DNA of 64,000 bases from assembly GCA_947179485.1 (NCBI GenBank), contig OX359245.1, positions 44,317,067 to 44,381,066 of the forward strand, in the 5' to 3' direction. This stretch comes from Allacma fusca (lineage: Eukaryota; Arthropoda; Collembola; Symphypleona; Sminthuridae). The notes beneath the pieces were generated by a model. It was not told where the DNA came from. It was given only the letters and a program-made list of their open reading frames with translations, and did no database searches. This document shows, piece after piece, positions 36,299 through 51,213 of the stretch (position 1 is the stretch's first letter; every line of letters starts with the position of its first letter). The position numbers and the translations under genes were made by a program.

Positions 36299-39200
36299 TC
36301 AGTACACATAGATCTGCTTGAGCTGCTCCCTTGTCTCAATGGGGATGGTGTAGATGTTGAAGCGTTTCTTCTCTATTGAATTTTGCTTGATCCTTTTGGG
36401 AACATTAAGGGCAGAGATAAGTCTCCCACTTATATTCTTCAGGGACTTGTTATTATTATTCCTTCCTTGGAGGCCTGTCTCCGAAGTTATGGTCAGGGTG
36501 ACATCAGGAGCTACTCCTGTGACCTCGGTCACTCCGTAAGGGATGACCTCCCCTGAAGAACAATTCCCATCTGTAACGTCTCCTCCATCCTCCTCATCAA
36601 AGCTGCTTGGATTGGCAGAGCTGAGGAATCCGGAATTGTTCCAGCGCTTGTGGACCGGCTCCATCATGTAATTGCTGTAGTGACTGTACTTACTTTGAGA
36701 CCCCGTCGCCTCAATGTGATGAGAGATCCCGGAGGAGCTGACACTCCTTGTGAGGATCTTCTTGTGACTCTTGCCTTTATTATTACTCCCAGTGCTATGA
36801 TTACTATTGGGAGGGATCCCCCCTCCTCCACTGAAGCTGGAGTCCTTCATCTTGCTATTGTTATTATTGCTACTAAACTGAGTACTACGTGACTTGATCT
36901 GCTCAAGGGAGAACTCATAGGCTTCATTCTGGAGAGTCACGTTCTGCATGGAACTGGACCGTCTCATCCTCCTGCAATTTACAACCAATTATAACAATCA
37001 CATTTCAACTTGTCTTCAAAGATTTGAGCAAAAACCATGTAAAAGAGAGCATCTTTACAACTCCTTGAAGTCTGTAGTGCGAAGCGTCAATAGTACGCTT
37101 ACGCTATAGTATGTAATGTCCTATGCTATTTCTAGAGATTTTTGTAATAATTACAGGGGAACCCTCCGTGTAATAAAGTCAGGTCGTAATTTAAATTAAG
37201 TAAAATAATTATTAGAGTTTCCACAGAAAAAAATAGCACATACATAATTATGTAAGAATTATATATTATTTTGCTCCTATTTAAAGGTACAGCCTGAGAG
37301 AGACAATGTGTTATTTTTTCCTGTGGAAGCTCTAATAATTATTTTGCTTATTTTAGGACCTGACATTACTACATATGTACGCTCTTATGTAAGAATTATA
37401 TTATATTTTGCTCCTATTTAAGGGTACAGCCTGAGAGAGACAAAGAGCGTCTGTTCAAAGCGAAAGTCCACTTATAAATTTTAATAGATTGTCAAATAGC
37501 AGAGAGTTAAAACTGTACACAGATCGAAGATGATACAGTGAAAGTACCACTGTAAGGAACTGGGAATGAACGATAGAAGCCTCTATAAGATTGCAAAAGT
37601 TAATTGTAGTAACTTCCGGGGCTTTAGTAATGGAGGAAATATGTTTGTATAGGGGAAGTCAAATTGGTAATTTCATATCTTGGGAGAGAATTCAGGGTTG
37701 ATGAACTTGGAGATTACAAAATAAATAATTATCCTTACTCTGAGTATTACTGTTGTAAGCTGGGAAGTAGATATTTGTAGATATAAGTAATTACGATTCA
37801 ACTAGATACACTTTACAGACAAAAAAAAATACTCTTTAAAAATTGTCGAGAGACTAAGACAAATAATGAAGTTGAGAGTCAAAGCTTCCAGAGCAGACTG
37901 GAGAGGAAAACCTCAAAGGAGCTCGCTCTTAAATATTTATTGTATTAAAAAATTAATTGACAGCCCCACATTCACCACAAAAAAAAACTGAAGGGAGCTC
38001 TGATCTAATAATTAATAGTATATTAGCACGTGAACTTAACGATAGAAATTTGAATTTAAATGGGAATAGCGAATCTGTGTTGTTAGATATGGGGAGCGGA
38101 GCTGGTGTAATAATAATAATAATTATTATTATTACTGTAGATATGTGTGAAGGGGTAAAAATAGGTAATAAAATTCAAAATTGACGGAAGCTTTGAATTA
38201 CTCCCTGGACCAAGTTCGGAGAAGGACTGGAAGGCCCGAAAGAGATAAAAAAGGAGGAAAAGCCGAGGACATTATGCTCTGAATAAATTTAACTCTTTTT
38301 TTTTTTTTTGAGTCTAGCTCTTCTGAATAGGAATGACGGGACAGGAACAATAATAAGGATAATAATGTAACGAGTCAAAAATAGCATCATTTTACAATGC
38401 AAAAATTCAGCGGAGAATTGTATACTTATTTTTTTTTGTTGGAGAAATTATTATTAATATAACATGCACAAAATATTACAGGTATATATTTCATGGCCAA
38501 CACACAGAATGACGCTTGGGAGGAATTTTGGTGTAGATATAAATAAATACATTGACAATATTACACTTATGTCTATACATATATCCATCAATACTATAGG
38601 TATAGGGATTGTGGTACGTGAGAGCTCATATAATTGACAGACTGCTATGATATTGGCAACTTCAACCCATGCATTTGATTATAAGGACACACAAGTCCTA
38701 TAGCTCAGCTACAACCTATAAGGGATACAAAACCGCTCAACTATACCCATTGTTCTCAACTTATGGTTTATTATTATTATAACCTAACCTAAATTCTATT
38801 ACTGCAAGGTTCCTTCTCTCTCTGTTTTATTGTTTGGGAAATCCATTTTGCAAAACTTTCTGCACTGCAGTGTAGTGTATAACTAAATATTAAATATATT
38901 TAAGTATATATACTCATATTGCATATATTTAGTATAGGCTCTGTAATAATTAAAATATGGAACCAACAACGCCTGCCTCTTTTTGCTTTTGTGTCTGTCT
39001 CTACTGCTCCATTGCGGATGCCTTAACATGTGTCAATATATAAATATAGATACTCACATGCACAAAACAATACTCTCGTATTTTTTTTTTGAAGGGGGTT
39101 AGGGATATGGGGGGAGGGATATGATTGGAGTAAATCTGCAAACGGAGAAAAATAATCGCATGCAAATGCATACGACTTTCAAGTCCATTAAACATTTATG

Positions 39201-39755
39201 TATTCATTTACCTTTCATAGTCTATATGCATGTATAATATATATGTACATGTCTAAGTGTCTCCATCCCTCGCAGATGCGACTTTGTACGCTCAGAGTCA
39301 GTCAGACACGAGTTAGTATTTATTACATATGTACATATCTATGTATATATATACATTTACTGTATGTATGTACATAGAGCTTGAAATCCTCTGATGGAAT
39401 TTTTTTTCCCCCATGGAGTAAAACAAGGTATAAAAGTCTGAGGGTGTCAAAAGGAGAGATGAGGCTTTGAGCTGAAGTCAAAATCCCTACCTTTTTGACT
39501 CTGGTGTGTTACCTCATATTTAGCGGGTTTAGTGTTTCTGTGGGGAAGTGTAAGTACATTCCTAATGAGGTAAATATAGACGAAGGAAATGCTAATAAGG
39601 GGGAACTAGTTCTAACTCCTTTGATCAAACTGGGGTCATCCATTATGGAAACACAGAGGGTTATGAATATGGGGGATAGGTCTTTGCTTTCATTATGAAG
39701 CTATTGCAAAAAAACTTCCCCATTTGAGATTCCACATGCAGAAAATTTGCAATGT

Positions 39756-39814
<59 letters not shown>

Positions 39815-42800
39815 CTCGAGTTTCTAACCCCCTTTTGACAGTGTGACTGCATAACTGATCTTAATAATTGTCCCTACACTCTCAAGTTGACTTCACTTGG
39901 GGATCCTTCAGGTATAGGCTAAATTTTTTTTTAACTGTTCTGCAGATTATAATTAGGTCTCTGAAAGAAACTCTAATTACCCGGAATTTATTGGAAAGGG
40001 CTGATTGGGAGTTGGGAAAATTGAGCTGTTTAAGTCATAAGAGCAGGGATAAGTATAATACAAATAGCTTGAGCCTATACAATAATGCCAACATCCTATA
40101 ATTATTACATATGTAAGGAAATTTGTTTTCTTATGTTTAAAATTAGAGTCTACATTTGGTATAGATACATGATATAATGACCTTTTGAATCCTACCTGTA
40201 ATTAAGGTGTACACGTAGATATGTACATAGATATTTACATGGATAAGGGCTACATAAGTGTAATTATTACGTACGTGATGTATTATAATAACTAGGGAAA
40301 AATGATCCGTACCTGACGTAAAGGGCGACGATAAGTATAAAAATAAGAGCGGCTAGCAATGGTAAGAAAAGGGCGTAGACGACAATTAATGACTCGTCAT
40401 CCGTCTCATCTGTTCCAGGATGACCAGGGTGAGCTATGGAAGAGAAGAAGATGCGCTTTGATTAGTAATTATCTCCAGATTATTAGGATTATTAGTCATT
40501 TATAAAATTACAACTTATAGTAATAAATGTCATCTTTGTATACATAATTAAATAGTAATCCACTGTCGAGTACAAATTGTATAATTATAAGGACAAGATC
40601 ATTATTTTTCAGCCCCGTTGGTCCAAACTGTCTACAATATGAATAATTGACTTTGTAAATGCTCCACAACAGGTTTCCTTTCCTTGCGCAAAAAAAAAAT
40701 AAAGGTAATCCTAACACGAGTGTAATTGATGAGGTTGCAGACAGTGCGAATAAGGAAACCTGCTGCTCCGGAAATTTTTGCAAAATGCCCAACACTCCAG
40801 ATCACACAGATCATATACTATATCAACCAGTTTTTTTTTGTACTGGGGTGGAAAGTCCTATGAGAACAGCTGACCTCTTACTATCTCCAGCATCTTGAGG
40901 TATTTATTCATATTGCAATCCCAGGAACTCACACACACACACACACAGTCAACTCTCGCTTTTGAGAGACTCTTTATAAAGTAAACATTAAATCCCTGTA
41001 TTATCTCCCATATAGAGTGGAACTATACAATTCTAGTAATTAATGAAGTGTGAGTCTGCCTATATGTATAGATACTTCAGCTCCTTAGGAGGGAGTCCCC
41101 CATGTTAAGAATGGCCTGTACATACATGCAATAATTAATTGTACAAGAGTTGGAAATCCGTGGGAAATGTGAAAGAGTCTCAGGGAAATTACTAGAACTT
41201 TGGACGCTTGTTTGACACAGCTGTTTGAATTTAATTTATTTATTTTAGCCTCATTCAGGATGGGATATTGGTGCGAGTGACCTTGAGTTTGTTACAAATT
41301 TTCTCCCCCAAAAAAAAAATGTCTCGCATTTATGTACCTATGTATCTTAAGCATTCAGCTAGGTATTTTTAAAGGGTATTTTACGCTCATTATACTACTC
41401 ATTATACCTGAGACTATAGATACAGGAATTTCTAGTGAAACTTTGTCTCTCACTTTGGAAGATTAATGGGTATTGGAAGGATCCTCTAGTCCTTTACTAG
41501 AGCTAAATGTGAAATCCTATAGCTAGTACAGTAAAAATTTCACAAGAAAAATCCAGTTTGGAGGAACAACAATAAAGTTAGGTATGCATGATGGGCAGTG
41601 CAGACTTGTGGAAAGAAATTTGAAGACACACTGAAACACATGTACAGGAACTGGACTCATATGTATATGTCTAATTATAGATACATATGCTTGAGTAGTA
41701 TAAACCTTTTCTCTCTGGATTTATCTCCCTCCAGAAATAAGCATTTAATCCTCCCTTGGCTAATAGACTAGGCCCCGCAAGGTAGGAAATTTTGTTTACC
41801 CGTTTATTTACTCTATTTCAGGTGGATCCAGGAATTCTTATGTATTTCCCAAGGAATCAAATACCCTTGACCGTCCACGTGTGTGTCACTATCTCTTGGA
41901 AATCCTGGACGTATTTATAGTACACATCTATATAAGTATAAAATATGTCTAAATGCACCTATTGGAATCTGTCCAGAGATTTTCTCCCTGCAATTTAGTA
42001 TCTATGCATTTGCTTCATATGAAGAGACCCTCGAGCTGCATAATTAGACATTACCTTCTAATTCCAAAGTGCAATATCCTCTAACTATAGATATGGCAAT
42101 GGAACTTGACAGTCTCATCCTCGAAGGATTCTTCAACCTATACGTATTATTAGCTACATCTAAATTTTTGAGTCTGGATTTTTAACACCAAGTCCTATTA
42201 TGTTTCAAACCGTATCAAAAATCCTACGGCACTCATAGACTTAAATCAAGTCATACTTTTAGCTCCAAATGTCATATTCGTGTAATAACTGATTCAGGAT
42301 AATAATAGTGGACGGGCAGAGATTCCGTTAGTATAAGTATCTATATCAAATCCCGTGTAGATATGTACGTACATATAGATTTTATAACCTCAGACAGTCC
42401 CACTGTCATTGTCAACTCCTAGCGTTGGGTCAAAGACATGGGGAAATTCCTGTTATGACAGTTAAAATCCCAATGTTCCGTAATGTTAAGTCCAGAATCC
42501 CGCTGGAAGCTTCCCCAAATATTTGAACATAACACAGTCCAGTAATTACACACACACACACACACACACATCCACAGGAAATGTACATTCACAGTCTGAC
42601 TGTCCATAGCATATAAGCTCACGATAGCAAGAGCCGTTTCAAAAAGTCAATAGTATCTGTCTATACATTCCTATACAGTATTATCTAATTACATATATTT
42701 AAGTATAACCATTCTATCCCAGAGCCTGGACAAGTTGAATGAATGAACTGTACCTACTCATATTTAATTATGTCTCCTGGAAATTATTATTTTATAGCAT

Positions 42801-43793
42801 GGTATTTATAATTATTACGAACATATAGCTATTCAGCTAGTTATCGTCCGAAAAAAAATTCTATGTAATTATGTAGAAGACAATTCCTCCACGTAAGATT
42901 AATTATTGCATTATATAAACTCCTCCGAACATTAAATCCATGTAATTTCAAGATTATGTAATTAATTATATCTAGATACAGATACAATTAATTTTCTGGG
43001 AGTAAAACCTAATTACATTAAAACTTACATCCATCACACGTGACAGTTTTCCCGAGGAGTGTGCACTTTATTGCAGAATACTGGATTTATATTGGACTTT
43101 TATATACTCTGGAAATGAAGTGATTTCCGAGAAAAATTCTCCCAGAGAATTGTACAGGAAAAAAAGCTTCCAGTTTCACACTCCAACGAGCTATTGGTAT
43201 CTCACAGGTGAGGGATTCTTACAAAATCACCCCCAAGTGGACTGAGGGAAAATGATGTGATAAAAAGTTGGACCCAAGAAAAGTACAAATCAGGGAAATA
43301 ATAGGAGTAAATTATGTAAAAAGGAGCCGGTTCTATTCCTTATCCTATTCTTGTATAAAGGCTAATCCTCCGCCAATTACTAACCTTCACTGGAAGCTCT
43401 TCTTTATACATGTGTGAAGGAACGTGACTATGTAAATTGTTCCCCTGACAATGAGTCTGAGTCCGAGAATGAGGTAAAAATCCCATGGTAATTCAATAAC
43501 AAAAATAACCTCACGCATGCCCCTCAACGTGAGTGACTGCTGAGACAATTGTGGGATTAATTTACAGTCAAATGCAATTCAAATCCTATAAAATCCACAC
43601 GTTCCTTCTCGGGTGGGATTGTCGTCATAAAATAATAATAAGGCTATTTCCATACATTTACAATTTAACTCCTCATGTTCTATGGAGATCTCTGTGCGAC
43701 GGAGCTATTCTAAAATATCATCTAAAATAAACTCACTGAGAATAATTACATTATACTGGATATAGCAAAAGAAGATGAGCACACACACAACCA

Positions 43794-43832
<39 letters not shown>

Positions 43833-46800
43833 AGCCTCGTTACTACATGCCAGGATTCTACATGACTCAACCTTGAATCCCACAAGAAAAATAAGTTTTT
43901 CAAAGGTCAGACTGATTAACCCTTCTGTGATGTACACCTGTGCATTCAAATATATATCTGGGGGGAGAGATTAAATAACGGAATCATAATATGTAACATC
44001 AATACCCGTAAGGTTAAGGTCAGCCCTCAGATATGAGGTAAACATTTGCAAGTCAAGTCCATATGTTAGTGTGGAAACAGTTGTGTTCCATAATCGAGAC
44101 TCTCTGTTATGTTATGACTGGATGTTTATATCCCCTGAGTGAGTGACTGAGTCTCTGGGCTGATGAGCATGTCTCAATGGAATATTTTGAGGAGTGCATT
44201 AATTATGTAATTGTTATAGTATCTATCTATACAGTCAATTACAAATGCATTACTCAGGGATTCATTCAGCTAGAGTCAGTCAAGTCAGAATCTTTTGTTT
44301 ACCTAACCCCAATAATATTTATTTCATATGACTAGATACAGTAATAATATATTCCTCCAGCAAATCCGCCCCGCATTCCAACATAGAGCCTAAATGAGAT
44401 ACCGTTCCGGAGGAAACATTGATTTCGTAATGTTATCAAATGGTAATTCTTCTGTTCATGAGCACATGGACACTCATCATCATGAATACTCAACTCTTCT
44501 ATGTTTGATAATAATGAAGAGGGAAAAACCTTGGACCATTGTCAGGCGTTTATGGGATGAGTTACAGAGTTGATATATATGGGAATATTATTATTCTTAT
44601 ATCTACAGATAGATACTATAACAACAACTATACATTCAGTCCTCCGGATTCACCTGCCAAATCCTCAAATATGATTACTAGCAGTTTAGCACCTGCCCCG
44701 TTGAGTCTTCCTGGTTATCAGATATTCATGTGGCGCATTCATGATAGTGCTATTGCTATGTATGTATGCGTACGGGGTATATAGTTATATGTTTTTATGG
44801 GCTCTCTCGTATAGATACTTGTATTTTGCTTATTAGGGTGCATCACTTAGGGAGGCCTTCAATATAGCACCTATGTATAGCTACGTCCCTGTCTCTGGGA
44901 CTCCCAATTAAATTGTAATGCATGTAAAGTGCATTTCAGGATCACGCTTCTTACTCTATTACGTAATCCCCCCGGATGAGTATTATATCCTGTGGATCTA
45001 ATTCATTTTGTTATTCAATGCTAATGCTGTAATTGTTTTGGATCTCTCTCTTATTTTTCTCTCTTATTTCTCTCTCCCCCCCCTCTCCCTCTCAATAGCT
45101 CTTTTATTACATTTTGGCTTGGCAAAAAGCCCTGTCGAAAGTTTGTCTATCCACAGGAAAGAGCAAGACCAGCGTCCTAATTTTTAATATGACTTGAGCA
45201 CATGTATGCCCATGTATAATAGGGACGTAACAGTAAACATGGCCGTAACAATCAGGATTTTTAAACTGTAACAATAAAGACGGAATAAAAATATGAGTAT
45301 ATGCTCAAGTGTGCCTAGTTTATGTCTTATGTGTTAATTATGTATTTAGAAATGAGAGGGACAAGAGTAACTGTACATGTTCAATATGTTAATAGTATCG
45401 TGTACGTATGTATTCTATGTGTTTACGTATATATGTATAGGGACATGTCATAGGCTAATTTATGAAAAACACATACAATAATGTAATAAAGCTTGACTAT
45501 TGTATGATAATCATTTTCACGCTGTTCAGACAACCATCAGACATTACACTGTATTGTAATTGCTCCTTCAATCCCCCCTTCCCCCCTCAATATCAAAAGA
45601 CCTTCCACTGACTCCCTACATGACTCTCGACAGTATATCAGATAAGAAGAGATTTCTGTATATACAAGTGGCTAATTGAACAGGATCAGGTAGGATCTAC
45701 AATGCTGAGTACTCCCTCATCCTCCCTCACACTCATCATCATCATCATCATCCCCAGGAGTGTCAATCTAAAGTAATATATTTGAGAATGCCTCTCCAAC
45801 ACTCTAAACATTATTATTATAATAATTTTGAAGTGGGAAATATAGAATCAAGTACTTACGAGGTAAGCCCGGTGTTGTATTTCCTAAATGGGTATCTGAA
45901 AGGGAGAGAAAAAAATATGACATTAGAATTAGATAGACACAGTTATAAAAAATTGCCACATGGAATAAAATCTTACATGTTAATTTACTTTGACTTGAGT
46001 ATTATCCCCTATCTCTCTACATCCCTCTCCAAATAATTACATAGAGAGCTATAAATCCTTAAACACTAAAGGCTTTTATTTTAAAGCATCATTAAAAATC
46101 TATCATCCGACAAATGATAGTTTAAATTCCAAGGGCCGCATGCTCATACTTATATTAATTACATATAAGATAGATATAACACCTCATATAATTTTACTAA
46201 TTCCCTTTCGTAAAATCATATATAATTTTTATAAGGAGAATTCATACAGTCTATGAAATCAAAACAAGTCTTTGAAGTTGAAGTGTTTTTGTACTCACGT
46301 CAGATCCTCAACAGTGTATATTATAAATCAAGTATCACTTACACACAGGAAAAAAAAAAGGATCAAGTTTGCAGAGTCTCTAAAAACCCATGTAGTAGAT
46401 GCGAGACAGGATATTTCCGCTGTTTTTTTTTTCTCTCTCTCTCTCTTTCTCTCTTTCTCTCTACTTCAAAATTAATTGAAGGGATCTCCCGTTCAACTAA
46501 CTCTTTCCAGGTAGAGACTCTCCAAGGAAGAACTGCAATAAGACAGAGAAGTTTGCAGGGTAAGGTTTGTCTGAGAACTGGGAGCTGGGAGGGCTCCAAC
46601 CGCCGGATTTTATAGGAACATATGAGAGGAGTTTACACTACTAGTGACAGGACGTTTGTAGTTATGTCATTATTGACACTACTTCCACTATAGCATTAAA
46701 AGTACATTGTACAGGACCCATAGAGCGGCTCATGTAATCTGCTGGTCATATAATAAAATAGGGAATAATTTTATGTAAATATATATCTAACCAAAGGAAA

Positions 46801-46856
46801 AAAATTATCTGGGAGTCATGTTCTTTTATATTAATTCCTTGCCCTTGACTGTTCCT

Positions 46857-46902
<46 letters not shown>

Positions 46903-49900
46903 AAAAAAAAAGTATACATGGGAATTATAAAAGTTGATGATAATTGGTGTGCATTTATATGCCAAAAGTTTTACTGCGTAACAAAAACCACCCCACCGCT
47001 ATTGTACAGGAGCATGAATATGAGTATATACCATATAGATAGAATCTTTGATAAAATCCTGTCACTGACTCTATTCCCTGAGTACTATTGACATAGAATC
47101 CAGGAGAGTCCATGGATTTCAGCATTAATCCACAAAAATTGCCCAATCCTCAGACTGCTCTGTACAAGTTTTTGAAACTCATAGGATTATTTTCTTGTTT
47201 ACTCACAATTGAATCTTTGTGCCCTTATGTCCACATCCACATGCTCTGTCCACAAAACAGGCACCTTTTTCCTGTATTTGTGTAATAATTGTCATATATT
47301 ATAGGGACATCTACACATACAATCTATAGATACACATGTAATGTAATTATGTATGTATCTATATACGCGCCTATCATATGGGACTCACCCATAACCACTG
47401 ATTCCATAGAGACAATAAGCTCAAAAGTAATAATAAGTCACCCACAGAGTCCAGTGACGCAAGTTCTAAAAATTGTTTGGGTCCAATGTAATCACAATAA
47501 TAAGTGTTACTCTCTAAAGACACGTACATATGTACGTACTCACACAATTTATTACAGACAAAAAAAAATTGTCTTCATACTCCGCTTATTTCTGGCTGGA
47601 GTTCATGTCATTTAATTTTCAATGTCATTTGTTATTGTTCCTAGTGGAGACTCACAGGACGTACCTATAATTATACATAGATATCTACAACATTGTATAT
47701 GGTTACAGTCCATTCTCTCATACTATATATGACAATTGTGAGGAGTTTGTAGTAACTACGATTAGCTCCACACGCCTCAGAAAAAGGCGCCATAAAAAAA
47801 ACTGCTAATTTCCCAAACGTGTTGACATGACCAAAGTGCTAATTGCGCATTGTGTGTCCCTCATCCTTGTCAATGTACAATTAATACTTGGAATTATTCC
47901 CTACAAAAATCCCCGCCGGTCATCCATGACGGCTTTTATTTAGATACTTCAATTATTAGATTTATAATTATTCCTGAGCTGTAGTAAATTCTGAAGGGAC
48001 TATTATATTCTATATTAGTGTGCACAAGGGAAGGAATATCCATGAACAAAATTCTAAGACTGACGTAATTACATCATCACTCATTTAATTTGTATATCAA
48101 AATTCAAAAAAGTTTTCCCATCCATAATCCAATTCCCACCTCGGATCTCCTCCAGTCAGGGAACAACCAACTATATTTCCAGGAGAATGTGAACAAAATA
48201 CAGACTTACCCTCTGGGTTGGAGATTTACAGATTACGATGCTTTAACTGCCGTATCTATCCCTCATAATGATCCCAACATATGTATAAGAATCTCTCCGT
48301 AAACTTGAGGAATAGAATAAGTATGAAGGAAATATATTGAAGCTATTCTTCCAAGTTGTATCTACCTACACTTTGAAAGGTAAACTTATTACGTGTTATT
48401 TGGTAGGAGTTTTTTTTCTCACTGTGAAAATATCCCTTGGGTTTTCTCATCTATTTTTTATTTATTTTTCAGCCCCTTTCGGAATGACTATTGCTAAACT
48501 ACCAGCTCTGACTTCCCTGTACTTTAAGTAATTACACTCATGTACAGGGGATATTTAGGATTTTACTTCTCTATTTGTAATATCGTTGGAGGGATTGTGT
48601 GTTATGGGGTGTTATTGCGTGAGCATAAGTTATTTTTACTGTAAGTACAGCATGAAATTTTTCCACAAATGCATCACCTCTTCTACCTCCTTCCCAGGAT
48701 ATGTAATTACACTAATATTCTATCTATCTATCTATCTCAGGCCTAATGATTACATTGGGAGGGCATGACATGAGAGCTCCCAAAATCCACTCGGATAAAC
48801 AAATGAGGGCTGGAAGTGGGAAATAATCAAAATATAATTAACACTGTCACAGTTCAAGTTTAATACAGGTCAACTCCAGGAAGCACCTAACCCCTTTCTA
48901 TACATGATGCAGGTAATTATAATTATATATAATTACTTATATGTAAGGTTACCCCAGGGAATTCCTTCTATGTATATGATTTTACATTTTCTTCGTATTA
49001 TTACATTATCCTCGGAAATGTATGACTTTGAGTGTGGATAGTATGCACGTGTCTTCCAACTCCTAAGAATTCAATAGTTATCTATGTACAGGACTTTTGT
49101 CCCCTCCCCCTATGAGGCAACATTATCTGTGGAGTCATGGCTGGTTAAATCCTATTCCCTCCTTAACAGCTCCAAAAGATAAGATCCTAGTAATTAGTCC
49201 CAGTTTTACGAAATCTTCCTTCCTGCTAGCTGCTAGCTGATATTGTGAGGCTCCTATCTTTGTAGTTTGAGCTATACTGATGAATTAGTAGGGACCGCCA
49301 GCTCTGAGTAATTAGTCTATAAGTGTATGTAATCATATTCTACGTTCTAAATTGTATGCCTTCCTACTGTATTATTTACATATGTACAGAAGAATTATTG
49401 TAAGTAGTGCTGTATCTATGTGAGAGCCCCTGGGCGGCCCAGTAAGTTAAGTACAACTTTTCGGAGTGTTAAACAAGCTATTATTAAATTCCGTCTGAGG
49501 TCTGAATCCAAGTAAACAACGAAAAGTAATTATAGTAATAAATTTTGGAGGAGTATATTGTTCAAATGACATTTAGAACAATCAATGACTCTGGGGAATT
49601 ATGTACTTACTGTACATATGTATATTGTGCGTTCCAGGATAAATCTGGTTTTGAAAGTTGAATTTCTTTTTTAAAAATATATCTATAGATATAGATATCT
49701 AGAGTATTTGAATATTTGCATGTGCTTAATAATAATTTATTTGGACGAGTGGGGGAAGCAGATATATATAAGAGACGATAGAGTTCTTGGAGTGTAATTG
49801 AATTGAACCAGTTTCATCTGGAATTGTGACGTTCTTCCCTGGATCCTCTCATTGGATATATGTCCTATGTGTCATTATGGGGAGCTAATTGATGGCTAGA

Positions 49901-51213
49901 TATATTTCTTCAATATGACAATTACCCTGCCCCATTTTATTGATTCCACTTATTGTTCGCGAGATTACGGTTATCGTCAAATATAGATATGTAAGTATCT
50001 GAATATATGAGGGATTGATAACTCCAGATCCTTGTTCTGTTTTTGAATTCCGTTTAATGACTCTCCTCAAATCTACCCACTCTCATTGTCAGAGCTCAAA
50101 TGTGCCGTGCTAGTAATGTTCTGATGTTACTCATACACGGCGGAGATAACGCAGTTAGGGTTGATGTTATGAGAATAAATTATTGAAAAATGATAATAAT
50201 AAGGGATTCAAATCCCATAACCTTTAATATTTAAAATCTCACTCAGCTTCGCTACAATTTCTAAAATTGAACTTTTAAGAGAGCCCATGGGGAAAAATGC
50301 ATTTAAAATTGGAATTAAAATTAATCCTTAAAAAAAGCTCCGGAGAGATTTACCTCATGCAAAAATCAACCTCTTGTATAAAGCACTCTTCCATTATTTA
50401 CCTTGAGGACGGATGGCGGGATTCAGTAATTTCCCTTCTTAAAATAAGAAATCGCACTTGTAACTCTTTCCCTATTGGAATAAAATTCTATCCCGTAACT
50501 TTTTATAAGCAGTGAGATTCTCAGTCCTTATGGACGCAAATGGTTCTTCTCCATTAACAATTAAGCCCACTGTCCTTTTATTTATAAGTCAACGACGAGC
50601 CTCTCATAACCACTGTAAGACAATCTGTCTCTAGCTACGAGCTTAAATTACAAGAGATAGATATAACATTTTACATGTAATTATAGCACATAATGTAATT
50701 ATTTACTCTCCCTATACAAAACCTCCTTATAAAACATATTTCCTCTACAGGGATATAATTAATTGGGTAGATTCCAATATACCAGAATGGTAATTTTTCC
50801 CCTTGGAAGCCGATACATAAATTGTGATTTTAAAAGGTAACATATTTTATCCCTTCTAGGGATGTTCATATAAAAATGTATAGTGATATAGAGAAACAGT
50901 GAGAAAGAGAGAGAGAGAGAGAGAGATAATGGTCAAATGATAATTTACATGGTTATTTAATCCTTGGGGGAAAAAAATAAAATAAAAACTTACCATTAAT
51001 ATGGCTAAAGGTATGATGACCCGCCTGGGTGGGGGAGCCGGGAAGGTATCCTCCGGAGCCAGCCGGAGTCCCATGATGATATAAGAAAGTATTGAGAAGA
51101 TCCCGGGGATTTATCCAGTCATTGTAGTGATGTGTATTCAAATGAACTAAATGATGATTGATCTCAATGATCCTGTCGTTATTCTCTATAATATTTAATG
51201 CCGGCATTTTGTA
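36299..51213 (-). CDS. Single-pass membrane protein of unknown family, 3' four exons
   Basis: Exons, downward: 51213-50994, 45895-45860 (36 nt), 40433-40313 and 36971-36299, joined in phases 1, 1 and 2 with canonical splice sites. They give about 349 residues of the C-terminal part. The first exon is His/Asn-rich (INHHLVHLNTHHYNDW) and Gly/Pro-rich. The micro-exon adds THLGNTTPGLP. The third encodes HPGHPGTDETDDES followed by the membrane helix LIVVYALFLPLLAALIFIL and a basic stop-transfer RRMRR completed by exon 4. The last exon is a 224-residue low-complexity cytoplasmic tail (Ser/Asn/Gly-rich, an acidic DEEDGG stretch) ending QLKQIYVY, which might engage a PDZ domain. The introns are 5.1, 5.4 and 3.3 kb. 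No extracellular domain or signal peptide was found; upstream exons probably lie beyond 51213. The left exon's acceptor (51214) is uncertain. Confidence 0.65.
37170..37372. repeat. Intronic inverted repeat with 70-nt arms
   Basis: Left arm 37170-37242 pairs with right arm 37305-37372 (shared core AAAATAATTATTAGAG, then TTCCACAG and GTCAGGTC), with few mismatches and one 5-nt gap. The loop is about 62 nt. It lies in the last intron of the minus-strand membrane-protein gene, 200 nt from the last exon. It could be a MITE or a hairpin in the pre-mRNA. Confidence 0.8.
37386..37442. repeat. Direct copy of the inverted-repeat loop
   Basis: Repeats the loop segment 37249-37305 (TATGTAAGAATTATAT...TTTTGCTCCTATTTAA...GGTACAGCCTGAGAGAGACAA) with a handful of changes, 137 bp away. 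Confidence 0.85.
39763..39809. repeat. CT microsatellite
   Basis: About 23 CT units. The minus-strand open frame here is a product of the repeat. Confidence 0.95.
42548..42570. repeat. CA microsatellite
   Basis: About 11 CA units in the intron between the micro-exon and the membrane-helix exon. Confidence 0.9.
43794..43830. repeat. CA microsatellite
   Basis: About 18 CA units. Confidence 0.95.
46865..46896. repeat. GA microsatellite
   Basis: About 16 GA units. Confidence 0.95.
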
